Shown piece after piece: positions 26,903 to 35,679 of a DNA stretch of 64,000 nt. The position numbers and the translations under genes are program-made. The stretch's first letter is position 1. Each line of letters opens with the position of its first letter. The DNA is from Pseudomonadota bacterium (lineage in GTDB: Bacteria; Myxococcota; Myxococcia; Myxococcales; Myxococcaceae): positions 1-64,000 of the forward strand of contig JAFAAN010000087.1 of NCBI GenBank assembly GCA_023426545.1, in the 5' to 3' direction. The notes under the pieces are model-generated. The model saw only the letters and a program-made list of their open reading frames with translations, was not told the origin of the DNA and ran no database searches.

Positions 26903-29450
26903 CGGCGCGCACCAGCGCGTTGCCGGCGTCCGCCACGTAGAGGCGGCCATCCGGCCCCACCGCCAGGCCAGCCGGGAGGACGAGTTCCGCGGCGTCTCCC
27001 GGCCCGTCTGCGTGGCCATAGCGCCCGCTGCCCGCCAGCGTCGTCACCTTGCGCGCGTGCCCGTTTCCGTCCAGGTGGATGCGGCGCACGCGGTAGTTGC
27101 CCGGGTCCGACACCGCGACGGAGCCGTCCTTCAGCACCGCGATGCCCAGGTACGGCAGGAACTGCGCGGACTCCGGCGCACCGTCACGGAAGCCGGGCGT
27201 CGAGCCCGCCAGCACGGAGGTGACGCCATCGCGGATGCGCACCACCCGCGACATGCCGGACTCGACGACGAAGAGCGTGCCGCCATCCTCGCCCACCGCC
27301 AGCCCCGAGGGCCGGTAGAGCCAGTCCCCCTGCAACGTCGTCACCGGGTGCCCCTCCGCCACCAGGTCGATGCGGCGAATCACGCCATTGTTCATGTCGG
27401 CCACCAGCAGCGCGGTGCCATCCGGCGTCAACGCCAGGCCCGCGGGCTGGTCGAAGGACGCCTGCTTCGCGGGGCCGTCCAGGAGGCCCGGCGTGCCTCC
27501 CGCGAACACCTCCACCTTCCCTTCCGGGTCGATGCGGCGGATGACGTAGTTGTCGGTGTCGGCCACATACACGTTGCCCACGGCGTCCGTCGCGATGCCC
27601 ATGGGGCCATTGAGTCCCGAGGCCAGCGTCTTCACCTCGCCCTTCGGCGACACACGCTTCACCGCGTTCCCCAGGCCGTCCGCGACCACCAGGCCGCCAT
27701 CGGCCATCAAGGCCACCGCCACGGGCGCCCCCAACATGTTGTCGGCCACGGCGACGCCCGCGCGGCCGCGCTGTCCGGGCACGCCCGCCACCGTGCGCAC
27801 CACCTCCGCGAAGGGGCCCTCGGGACTCACCTTGTTCTGGCGCTCGAAGCGAACCAGCACATCGGGCACCGGGCGGCCCAGCGCCTTGTAGAGCACGTTC
27901 GCGACGATGCGCGCCGCGCGCGAGTCCGCCATGTCCTCGGTGGCCAGGGTGCGCACGAAGTCGATGCCCCCTGACGAGAAGACGTAGGCACGGCCCTGCT
28001 TGCGCAGCACCATGTGCCCGAAGCCGAAGGCGCCCTGGAGCGACAGCAGGGGGGACTCGGCCAGCACCTCCACGCCCTCCGGCGCGTGGCCATTGCTCAC
28101 GAGCTGGTCCACCTCGTAGCCGTTGGCCCTCCACAGCGTGTCACCTGCCTTCAGGCCCGTGCCCGCCAGCGCCCAGTGCCCCGGGTTGGTGATGACGGCC
28201 GGGAAGCCGAACTGGTGCCAGCGGCTGGAGAACTGCACGCCCAGCAGCGCGTTCTCCGGATGGCCCACGACGTGCTCTCGGAACTTCACCGTGCGCAGCG
28301 CGCCAGAGTACGGGTCGTTCGCGTGCCCCTTGTAGCAGGCGATGATGCGGCGCGGACGGCCGTCCTTCGACGGCTCCATCTGCACCTGCCAGTAGGCGTT
28401 GTTCGCGCCCAGGTTGAGCAGCGAGCGCCCCTCCGCCACGGCCCGGTCCGCGTGCTCCCGGATGCGCGGGCTCCAGTACTCGTCGTGGCCCGACATGACG
28501 AATACCCTGGCGCCGGCCACGAAGTCGTAGCTCGCATCCAGGTCCTCGTCGGTGAAGTAGCCCACGTCCAGGTTCTGCGACTCCAGCCACTGAACCAGGC
28601 TCAAGTCGTCCGTCAGGAGATGGCCGCTGCCGTGCCCCCGGACGTAGGGACGGTCATACGAGACCTGGAAGGCGCGGCTGACCCCATGCTCCCGCATCAC
28701 CCGGTCGCGGTCGTCGTAGAGGCTGGTGCCTCCCCAGGTGTTGTAGGCGGCCCAGGTCGCGGTGGGGATGAGCACGGCCACCTCCGCTTGGGGGTTCGCG
28801 TCCCGCACGAGGAAGGGCACGTAGCGCTGGTGGCCGTCCTCGCGCACCAGCTTCACCATGTACACGCCGCGCACCCAGTCGGCCGGGACGGGGATCTCCA
28901 GCGTGGGCGTCCAGGTACAGGCGATGACACCGGTGGCGCGGTCAACGGGACAGTCCCCCTGGCGCACGCCGGGAACCGGGCCGCCACGCGCCACTTCGCG
29001 GGCTCCCGCACCGCCGTAGTAGCCCATCCGGTAGACATACCAACGGAAGGTCCGGGCCTCGGACAGCGACACCGCGACGCGCAGCGCCTCGCCCTGTGTC
29101 AGCGTGGCCTTCAGCGCATACCCTTCGATTTCCCGGTTGTGGGCATTGCGGGTGATGCGCCAGGCCGTGGTGCCGGGGCGGAGGTTCTCCTCGAGCACGG
29201 CCCCCGGGTCGCGTGCGGGCAGCTCCACCGGCCCTGCATCAGGCGGCTCCCCGCCGGCGTCCGGTTCCCCCGCGTCGATGAGGCCCGGGTGCGGCGCTCC
29301 GTCGCCACCGTCGTGGCCATCGCTCAGGGGCGGCGTGTCGTGCTTGTCTCCCGGAATCACCGGGCGGAAGGCCGACTCCTCACAGCCACTGCCAAGAATC
29401 GCGAGAACGAGCCCGCACACCCAGCCTGCCCACCGGCCTGTCTGAGCCAT
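26892..29450 (-). CDS. Lipoprotein: dimethylformamidase-like domain plus NHL propeller
   Basis: 852 residues. The lipoprotein signal ends at Cys23 (AILGSGC), followed by an Asp/Gly/Pro-rich spacer. Residues about 85-540 resemble the large subunit of N,N-dimethylformamidase (YVYRMGYYGG, AAYNTWGGTSLYD, VMSGHDEYWSP). Residues about 560-852 hold five or six NHL-type repeats (GIATDAVGNVYVADTDN, GLAVGPDGRLYVADAGN) that should form a beta-propeller. It is surface or periplasmic by signal. Substrate and reaction cannot be told from the sequence; the amidase activity is not implied. ATG 29450 has GGAGG upstream. It lies downstream of aspartokinase on the same strand, 130 bases away, with no evident functional link. 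Confidence 0.82.
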   Translation of the reverse strand: MAQTGRWAGWVCGLVLAILGSGCEESAFRPVIPGDKHDTPPLSDGHDGGDGAPHPGLIDAGEPDAGGEPPDAGPVELPARDPGAVLEENLRPGTTAWRITRNAHNREIEGYALKATLTQGEALRVAVSLSEARTFRWYVYRMGYYGGAGAREVARGGPVPGVRQGDCPVDRATGVIACTWTPTLEIPVPADWVRGVYMVKLVREDGHQRYVPFLVRDANPQAEVAVLIPTATWAAYNTWGGTSLYDDRDRVMREHGVSRAFQVSYDRPYVRGHGSGHLLTDDLSLVQWLESQNLDVGYFTDEDLDASYDFVAGARVFVMSGHDEYWSPRIREHADRAVAEGRSLLNLGANNAYWQVQMEPSKDGRPRRIIACYKGHANDPYSGALRTVKFREHVVGHPENALLGVQFSSRWHQFGFPAVITNPGHWALAGTGLKAGDTLWRANGYEVDQLVSNGHAPEGVEVLAESPLLSLQGAFGFGHMVLRKQGRAYVFSSGGIDFVRTLATEDMADSRAARIVANVLYKALGRPVPDVLVRFERQNKVSPEGPFAEVVRTVAGVPGQRGRAGVAVADNMLGAPVAVALMADGGLVVADGLGNAVKRVSPKGEVKTLASGLNGPMGIATDAVGNVYVADTDNYVIRRIDPEGKVEVFAGGTPGLLDGPAKQASFDQPAGLALTPDGTALLVADMNNGVIRRIDLVAEGHPVTTLQGDWLYRPSGLAVGEDGGTLFVVESGMSRVVRIRDGVTSVLAGSTPGFRDGAPESAQFLPYLGIAVLKDGSVAVSDPGNYRVRRIHLDGNGHARKVTTLAGSGRYGHADGPGDAAELVLPAGLAVGPDGRLYVADAGNALVRAVTP

Positions 29451-29580
29451 CCCGTGCCTCCAAGCCTGACTTCCAAGGCCGCACGGTAGGCACGAACCCC
29501 ACGGAGGGAAGCGGGCACCCCTCCCAGGGGGTGTGCGTCGGGCCGAAGGGGCTCGCGAATTGCCCAGGATGAGAAATTCC

Positions 29581-30774
29581 CTAGCCTCCGAGCAGGTCCC
29601 GGTGCAGCCGGGCCGTCAGCGCCTTCAGCTGCGCCTTGTCCACCAGCAACGTGAGCTGGAGGGGGGACGTGTGGACCGCGTGAACGGGAGCGCCCAGCTC
29701 CTCGGTGGCGGCCAGCGCCCGGCGCAGCGGCGCCCAGTCCGCGTTGAGCCCCACGCCCACACAGGTGACGGTGCCCAGGTCCTCGCGCCACGACACGGCG
29801 TCGCCGAAGCGCGTGGCCAGCTCGCGCCGCAGGGCCTCCGGCCCGTGACAGTCCGCCAGGGGCACGGCAATGGCCGTCCTGAAGGGGCCGCCCGCGGCGC
29901 CGTCGAAGTCCAGCGTCCGGCCCCGCACCTCGCGGGCGTCCAGGAACTCCAGGAGCTCGGCCAGCCGGACCGGCTCGGCCGCGGTGAGCACCGCCATCTC
30001 CGCGTCGGCGGTGACGCCCTTGAGCCGGCTCTCCGAGGGCACGGCCAGCTCTTGCACCGCCGTCCCCGCGCCCTGGCCGTGCGCGGTGCGGGCAAGGATG
30101 GTGATGCCCCGGGCCTTGGCCCACTCCACCGCCTGCGCGTTGAGCACCTTGGCGCCCGCGCTCGCCAGCTCCTGCATCTCGTCGTAGCTCAACGACTCCA
30201 GCTTGCGCGCGTCCGGCACCACCCGGGGGTCCGCGCTGAACACGCCGTCCACGTCCGAGTAGATTTCACACGCCTCCGCCTCCAGCGCCGCCGCTAGCGC
30301 CACCGCCGTCGTGTCCGAGCCGCCACGCCCCAGCGTCGTCACCTCCTTCTTGAAGGAGACGCCCTGGTAGCCGGCGACAATCACCACCCTGCCACGCGCC
30401 AGCTCGTCATGGATGCGATAGGGGCGCACCTCCACGATGCGCGCCTGCGAGTGCGCATCCGTGGTGATGATGCCGCTCTGACTGCCCGTGAAGCTGATGG
30501 CCGGCACGCCCAGCTCCTGGAGCGCCATGGAGAGCAGCGCCATGGAGATGCGCTCGCCACACGTGAGCAGCATGTCCAGCTCGCGCCGCGGAGGGTCGGC
30601 CGAGACGCCCTTGGCCAGCGCCAGCAGCTCGTCGGTGGTGTCGCCCATGGCGCTCACGACGACCACCACCTGATAGCCCGCCTCGCGCTTGTCCTTCACC
30701 CGCTGGGCGACCTTGCGCAGCTTCTCCACGCCGGCGACGGAGGAGCCGCCGTACTTCTGGACCACGATTGGCAT
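29581..30774 (-). CDS. lysC: Aspartate kinase
   Basis: 397 residues. It phosphorylates L-aspartate in the first step to lysine, threonine, methionine and diaminopimelate. The kinase domain has KYGGSS near the N-terminus, VVSAMGDTTDELL, the T-C-G-E-R segment and the G-R-G-G-S-D-T-T motif. The C-terminal 140 residues hold two ACT-type regulatory domains that are more divergent than usual. Length fits monofunctional, feedback-regulated enzymes. The frame is open upstream, but ATG 30774 starts the conserved MPIVVQKYGG and has GAGG upstream. An inverted repeat lies 23-46 bases before the start. Confidence 0.92.
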   Translation of the reverse strand: MPIVVQKYGGSSVAGVEKLRKVAQRVKDKREAGYQVVVVVSAMGDTTDELLALAKGVSADPPRRELDMLLTCGERISMALLSMALQELGVPAISFTGSQSGIITTDAHSQARIVEVRPYRIHDELARGRVVIVAGYQGVSFKKEVTTLGRGGSDTTAVALAAALEAEACEIYSDVDGVFSADPRVVPDARKLESLSYDEMQELASAGAKVLNAQAVEWAKARGITILARTAHGQGAGTAVQELAVPSESRLKGVTADAEMAVLTAAEPVRLAELLEFLDAREVRGRTLDFDGAAGGPFRTAIAVPLADCHGPEALRRELATRFGDAVSWREDLGTVTCVGVGLNADWAPLRRALAATEELGAPVHAVHTSPLQLTLLVDKAQLKALTARLHRDLLGG

Positions 30775-30796
30775 ATGTCGCCTCACTACCCCTGTT

Positions 30797-30820
30797 CGGT
30801 GTGTCCGGAAAACCACACCG
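30797..30820. promoter_or_regulatory. Inverted repeat upstream of lysC
   Basis: CGGTGTG (30797-30803) and CACACCG (30814-30820) are exact complements 10 bases apart, with the palindrome TCCGGA next to the left arm. It may be an operator for the aspartokinase gene or a leader hairpin. Confidence 0.4.
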
Positions 30821-30885
30821 GAGGGCCTTCTTGCAGAAGTCCGGCCAGCCGGCGAGCGGCGCCCACACCCGGAGTCAGGGTCGCC

Positions 30886-30913
30886 TTGACAGCCAGATGT
30901 CGGCTTTAATACC
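30886..30913 (+). promoter_or_regulatory. Putative promoter of the ABC export operon
   Basis: A perfect -35 hexamer TTGACA (30886-30891) is followed by the A/T-rich sequence TTTAATACC (30905-30913). The best -10 hexamers fall at 15 or 16 bases spacing, a little short. It lies 74 bases before the ATPase start. Confidence 0.4.
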
Positions 30914-30986
30914 GCCCCCCTCTCTGGGGCTGTGGGGCGACGGCGCGCCGCAGCCCCGGGTGACGGCATCCTTCACCGGAGCCCCC

Positions 30987-31715
30987 ATGCCGATGATTGA
31001 GGTCCAGCACCTCACCAAGCGATACCGAGACCGGGTGGCCGTGGACGACCTCACCTTCCAGGTCGAGGAGGGACAGATTCTCGGCTTCCTCGGTCCCAAT
31101 GGCGCCGGCAAGTCCACCACGATGAAGATCCTCACCGGCTTCCTCCCGCCGTCGGAGGGGGTCGTCCGCGTCGGGGGCCATGACGTGGAGGCGCAGCCGC
31201 TCGAGGTGAAGCGCCGCATCGGCTACCTGCCGGAGACGCCCCCGCTCTACATGGAGATGACGGTGCGCGGCTACCTGCGCTTCGTGGCCGCGTTGAAGGG
31301 GCTGTCCGGGCGCGCGCTCGCGTCCGAGTTGGAGCGCGTCGCCACCCTCATGGCCGTGACGCACGTCATGGACCGCGTCATCCAGAACCTGTCCAAGGGG
31401 TACAAGCAGCGCGTGGGCATCGCGCAGGCGCTGCTCGGCGCGCCTCCGGTGCTCATCCTGGACGAGCCCACCGAGGGGTTGGACCCGGCGCAGCGCGCGG
31501 AGCTGCGCGCGCTCATCAAGGGTCTGGCCGGCAAGCACACCGTCATCATCTCCACGCACATCCTCCCGGAGGTGACGATGACGTGCGAGAAGGTGCTCAT
31601 CATCCACCAGGGGAAGCGCGTCGCCTACGACGACATCCACCAGCTGGCCCGCCTCCACGGACAGGCGGAGAGCGCGTCGCTGGAAGAAGTCTTCATCAAG
31701 CTGACCGCCGCCTGA
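30987..31715 (+). CDS. ABC transporter ATPase, GldA-like
   Basis: 242 residues. Walker A GPNGAGKST is near residues 35-43. The signature is degenerate (LSKGYKQR, where LSGGQ is typical; LSKG is common in this exporter subfamily). Walker B is VLILDEPTEGLDP, with switch His in ISTHIL. It belongs to the DrrA/NatA/GldA exporter ATPases and should drive the permease encoded 29 bases downstream. ATG 30987 has GGAG eight bases upstream; the frame is open further up through the promoter. First gene of a four-gene operon. Confidence 0.9.
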   Translation: MPMIEVQHLTKRYRDRVAVDDLTFQVEEGQILGFLGPNGAGKSTTMKILTGFLPPSEGVVRVGGHDVEAQPLEVKRRIGYLPETPPLYMEMTVRGYLRFVAALKGLSGRALASELERVATLMAVTHVMDRVIQNLSKGYKQRVGIAQALLGAPPVLILDEPTEGLDPAQRAELRALIKGLAGKHTVIISTHILPEVTMTCEKVLIIHQGKRVAYDDIHQLARLHGQAESASLEEVFIKLTAA

Positions 31716-31744
31716 GCGCGGCCCCCTTCGAGGACCCTGCCTCC

Positions 31745-32548
31745 ATGCGCACCGCCCTGGCGATTGCCCGCAAGGAACTGTCCATCTACTTCACCACCCC
31801 GTGGGCCTACGCCGTCTTCACGGCGATGGTGGCGCTGACGGCCTTCTACTTCACCGACCTGCTCCAGGGCTTCAACGAGGTCCAGGCCGTGGCGCGCCGG
31901 GTGGGCTGGTCGCAGATGGCGCCGGACTTCGACAGGTACCGCAACCTCACGGACGGGGTGGTGGTAGAGCTCTGGAGCAGCGTGCTCGTCATCACCCTGG
32001 TCGTCACGCCCTTCCTGTCCATGCGGCTGTTCGCGGAGGAGAAGCGCAACCGCACGTTCGAGCTGCTGATGACGGCCCCGGTGCGGCCCCTCGAAATCGT
32101 GCTGGGCAAGTACCTGGGCGGGCTGGGCGTCATCACCACCACGCTGGCGCTCCCCCTCATCTTCCCCGTGGTGCTGTCGGTGTACGGGAAGAGCGAGTCC
32201 GGGCTCGCGCTGGAGTGGTCCACCGTCCTGCTGGGCTACGGCGCGCTGCTGCTGTGGGGCGCCACCTGCATGGCCGTGGGCCTGTTCATCTCCGCGCTCA
32301 CGGAGAGCCAGATGCTGGCGGCCTTCCTCACCTTCTGCACCCTGCTGGCGTGGATGCTGCTGGGCCAGCTGGCGCGCCGCGCGGACGAGCCGCTGCGCTC
32401 CGCCCTCTCCTCCGTGTCCTGCGACCTCCAGCTCCAGGGCATGCTCAAGGGCGTGCTGGAGCTGCAATCGCTGGTGTTCTTCGCCTCGGTCATCGTCTTC
32501 GCCCTATTCCTCACCCACCGCACGGTGGAAGCGCGGCGGTGGGCCTGA
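31745..32548 (+). CDS. ABC-2 type permease, GldF-like
   Basis: 267 residues with six hydrophobic segments: two near the N-terminus (about 17-40 and 78-95), four between about 118 and 262. The motif RLFAEEKRNRTFELLMTAPV is typical of the gliding-associated ABC permease family. One base separates its stop from the next start. It is the membrane partner of the ATPase just upstream. Confidence 0.88.
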   Translation: MRTALAIARKELSIYFTTPWAYAVFTAMVALTAFYFTDLLQGFNEVQAVARRVGWSQMAPDFDRYRNLTDGVVVELWSSVLVITLVVTPFLSMRLFAEEKRNRTFELLMTAPVRPLEIVLGKYLGGLGVITTTLALPLIFPVVLSVYGKSESGLALEWSTVLLGYGALLLWGATCMAVGLFISALTESQMLAAFLTFCTLLAWMLLGQLARRADEPLRSALSSVSCDLQLQGMLKGVLELQSLVFFASVIVFALFLTHRTVEARRWA

Positions 32549-32549
32549 C

Positions 32550-34121
32550 ATGAAGACCGCCAACCTTGGAAAGGTGCTGGGCGCCGTCGGGCTGCTGCTC
32601 CTGCTGTCGAGCCCCTTCACCCTCCTGACCACCCCGGACAGCCACGTCGCCGCCGCAGTGAAGGCGGGCGTGGGCCTGGTGCTGCTGGGCCTGTACGCCG
32701 CGACCAACGTCCAGCAACTCAACCAGTTCGCCACCCGCAAGGCGGGGGCCGCGTTCGCCACCACGGCGCTCACCACGCTGGGCGTCCTCGCCGGACTCGT
32801 CGCGGTGAACTACCTGGCCTTCCAGAACAACCGCCGGTGGGACCTGACACAGGCGCGCATCCACACGCTCTCGCCCCAGACGGTGGCCACGCTGGGGGAC
32901 ATCCCCGACAAGGTCCGCGCCATCGGATTCATCACCACGGCGCATCCCCAGTACGCCCAGCTGGAGGCGCTCTTCCAGCTCTACCGCGCCGAGGCGCCGG
33001 AGCGCTTCGACTACACCTTCAAGGATCCACGCCGCAGCCCGGACCTGGCCGCGAAGTACCAGGTCCACGAAGGCCAGACGGCGGTGGTGGTGGCGCGCGG
33101 CGAGGGGGAGCAGGCCTCCCACACCACGCTCCCCACCGTGTCCGAGCAGGAGCTGACCTACGCCATCCTCAAGCTGAACGCGGTGGGCACACAGAAGGTC
33201 TACTTCACCACCGGCCATGGCGAGTGGCCGCTCGACAAGGAGCAGGCCCCGGCCAATGACCCGGGCGGCAGCCTGTCCGAGTTCCGGCGCCAGCTGCTGC
33301 AGGAAGGCTACACCGCCGAGCCCCTGAACCTCGCTGGCACCTCGGACGTGCCGAGGGATGCCTCGCTGGTCATCATCGCGGGGGCCCGCGTGCCCTTCGT
33401 GGCGCCCGAGAAGGATGCGCTCCGGCGCTACCTCGCCTCCGGCGGGCGCCTGCTCTACTTCGCCGATGCCGGGCTCCACGACGGCCTGGGCGCGCTGCTG
33501 GAGGAGCACGGCGTGCAGGTGGACGAAGGCATCGTCGCGGACGCGCAGTTCAACAGCGGCAACCCCTTCGTCGTGCTGTCGCTCTTCTACAGCGAGCATG
33601 AGATTGGCCAGCCCCTGCGCCAGCGCGGGCTCAACGTGGAGTTCCCCACCGCGCGCAGCCTGTCCCTGCTGCGCACGGGACTGGCACCGGGCGTCCGCGT
33701 CGAACCCGTCGTCCTCACGTCACAGCACGGCTGGGTGGAGAGCACACCCGAGGAGAACGCCCTGCCCTCGGATGGAGAGAAGACGGGGCAGCTCGTGCTG
33801 GCCGCCGCCGTGACGCGCGACACGCAAGGTGCTCCGAACAAGCGCTTCTCCGAGGCACGCCTCGTGGTGGTGGGCGACTCGGAAATCCTCCTGGACCCGA
33901 ACTGGGGCCATGAGCCGAACCGCAACCTGGTGATGAACGCGCTGGGCTGGGCGTCCAACCAGCTCACGAAAATCACCATCCGCCCTCCGGACCGCGAGGT
34001 CTCCACGCTGGAGCTCGACGCCGCGACGCTCCGGGGCATCCGCTTCGTCACCACCGACCTGTTGCCGCTGTCTCTCCTGGGCGTCGGTCTGGCCATCTGG
34101 CTGGCGAGGCGCAACAAGTGA
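32550..34121 (+). CDS. GldG-like ABC auxiliary membrane protein
   Basis: 523 residues. Three hydrophobic segments occupy the first 95 residues. A large extracytoplasmic domain follows with family features (NNRRWDLTQARIHTLSPQT, VYFTTGHGEWPLD, ASLVIIAGARVPF, LLYFADAG), and a single TM helix closes the protein (LLPLSLLGVGLAIWLA). In Bacteroidetes the GldA, GldF and GldG proteins form such a transporter; outside that group this family is widespread and not tied to gliding. Its TGA overlaps the GTG of the next gene. Confidence 0.85.
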   Translation: MKTANLGKVLGAVGLLLLLSSPFTLLTTPDSHVAAAVKAGVGLVLLGLYAATNVQQLNQFATRKAGAAFATTALTTLGVLAGLVAVNYLAFQNNRRWDLTQARIHTLSPQTVATLGDIPDKVRAIGFITTAHPQYAQLEALFQLYRAEAPERFDYTFKDPRRSPDLAAKYQVHEGQTAVVVARGEGEQASHTTLPTVSEQELTYAILKLNAVGTQKVYFTTGHGEWPLDKEQAPANDPGGSLSEFRRQLLQEGYTAEPLNLAGTSDVPRDASLVIIAGARVPFVAPEKDALRRYLASGGRLLYFADAGLHDGLGALLEEHGVQVDEGIVADAQFNSGNPFVVLSLFYSEHEIGQPLRQRGLNVEFPTARSLSLLRTGLAPGVRVEPVVLTSQHGWVESTPEENALPSDGEKTGQLVLAAAVTRDTQGAPNKRFSEARLVVVGDSEILLDPNWGHEPNRNLVMNALGWASNQLTKITIRPPDREVSTLELDAATLRGIRFVTTDLLPLSLLGVGLAIWLARRNK

Positions 34122-35653
34122 GGCCCGCCCTGCGAAGCCGATGGCCCTGGCGCTCGCTCGCGGCCGCCGTCATGGCGGGCCTCGGGCTCACCGCCTGTCC
34201 GGGAGAGCGGCCCGGCGACTCGCGCGCGGCCCCAGAACGCAATGCGGCCCCAAAGCTCTTCGTGACCGGCGAAGCGGAGGCGGCCGGAGAGACGGGCCAG
34301 CCCGAGGCGAAGCCAATCTTCACCCACCTGACCGTGCGCGCCCATGGCGCCACCACGGAGCTGGCTCGCGCCCCGGATGGCACGTGGAACCTGACGTCGC
34401 CCGTGTCCGCGCGTGCGGAGCCCGCCGTGGTGGAGTCCATTCTCGGCACGCTCGCGACCGCGAAGTTCAGCGCCACCGTGAAGGAAGCCCCCAGCGACAC
34501 CGACCTGGACGCGTACGGCTTGAAGCCCCCCGTCTTCACCGTCACCGCCCGCGCCTATGTGCCGGATGCCCAGGGGGGCGGCGAGCAGGACGCCGCGCGG
34601 CAGCGCACGGTGACGCTCCAGGGTGGCCAGGAGAACACGTACGACGGCTCCGTCTACGTGCGCCGCGATGCGGAGCCGACCGTCTACGCCGCGGCGGGCA
34701 CGGTCCGCTGGGCCCTGGACCGGGACACCTTCTCGCTGCGCGCCAAGGACTTCCTCGCGCCCCTGGACGAGCGCGTGCTCACCGGCATCGACGTGAAGGC
34801 CGGCCCGAACCGGTACCGACTGGCACGGGACGAGGGCGGCGCCGACTGGCGGCTGGTCGCACCGCTGGCGGCCAGCGCGAACACGACGCGCGTCGCGACC
34901 CTGCTGAAGGCCCTGGTGGAGCAACGCGCGCTGGCCTTCCCCGAGGACTCCCCGGAGGCCCGCAAGCGGCTGGGGCTGGAGGCGCCCCTCGTCGAGGCCC
35001 GGCTCAGCGGCGGCCCGGGCGAACCGGTGCGCGTGCGGATGTCGCGCGTGGAGGCTGACGGCGTCGTGCGCGCCTATGCGCTGCGTGAGCAGGGCACACA
35101 CGCCCTGCTGGGCGAGGTTCCCGAGGACGCCCTGGCCGTGCTGGACGTGGGCATCCGGGAGTTGAAGGACCAGCGCGTCCTCGACTTCCAGCGCAAGGAC
35201 GTCCGCCGCATCGAGCTCCACCCGGGCGGTGGCGCGCCCGTCATCACCTTGGTGAACACGGCGGGCACGGACGAGGGCGCCGGCCTGTGGGCCATGGAGT
35301 CCCCGCTGCGGGGCAAGGCGCAGCACTTCAAGGTCGCCGCGCTGCTCCGGGCGCTGGAGACGTTGAAGGCCACGGGCGTGGGCGAAGCAAACCCGAAGAA
35401 CGGGGCCCGGTATGGCCTGACCTCGGGCGCCCGAGGTGTCGTGCTGCGAGGCGCGGACGGCAAGGAACTGGCGCGGCTCTCGCTGGGCGACGAAGTGCCG
35501 GATGTGCCGGGCAGCGTCTACGCCCGCGGCTCCGGTACCGACGTCCTCCTGGTCCCCGAGTCACGGGTGCAGCTCCCCTCCCGGGCGGAGGACCTGCTGG
35601 AAGCCGCACCGGAGGCGCCGAAGCCGAGCGCCGAAGCCGAACCGGAGCCCTGA
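34118..35653 (+). CDS. DUF4340-type lipoprotein of the ABC locus
   Basis: 511 residues. A GTG start overlaps the previous stop (GTGA). The lipoprotein signal has Cys27 (MAGLGLTAC). The body has repeated beta-rich modules of the DUF4340 kind: one at about 70-250, a second at 255-350, a third at 360-490, each with a phrase like W-x-L/M-x-S/A-P-L/V. DUF4340 proteins commonly follow GldG-like genes and probably act with the transporter on the outside of the inner membrane. The C-terminal 20 residues are Glu/Ala/Pro-rich. Confidence 0.8.
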   Translation: MRPALRSRWPWRSLAAAVMAGLGLTACPGERPGDSRAAPERNAAPKLFVTGEAEAAGETGQPEAKPIFTHLTVRAHGATTELARAPDGTWNLTSPVSARAEPAVVESILGTLATAKFSATVKEAPSDTDLDAYGLKPPVFTVTARAYVPDAQGGGEQDAARQRTVTLQGGQENTYDGSVYVRRDAEPTVYAAAGTVRWALDRDTFSLRAKDFLAPLDERVLTGIDVKAGPNRYRLARDEGGADWRLVAPLAASANTTRVATLLKALVEQRALAFPEDSPEARKRLGLEAPLVEARLSGGPGEPVRVRMSRVEADGVVRAYALREQGTHALLGEVPEDALAVLDVGIRELKDQRVLDFQRKDVRRIELHPGGGAPVITLVNTAGTDEGAGLWAMESPLRGKAQHFKVAALLRALETLKATGVGEANPKNGARYGLTSGARGVVLRGADGKELARLSLGDEVPDVPGSVYARGSGTDVLLVPESRVQLPSRAEDLLEAAPEAPKPSAEAEPEP

Positions 35654-35679
35654 GCGCTCAGGAGGTGCCGCGCGCTCAG
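35650..35679. terminator. Bidirectional hairpin covering two convergent stops
   Basis: CTGAGCGC (35650-35657) pairs with GCGCTCAG (35672-35679); the left half is also part of the 12-base palindrome CTGAGCGCTCAG. The structure includes the stop codons of the DUF4340 gene and of the convergent receiver-kinase gene. Confidence 0.45.
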
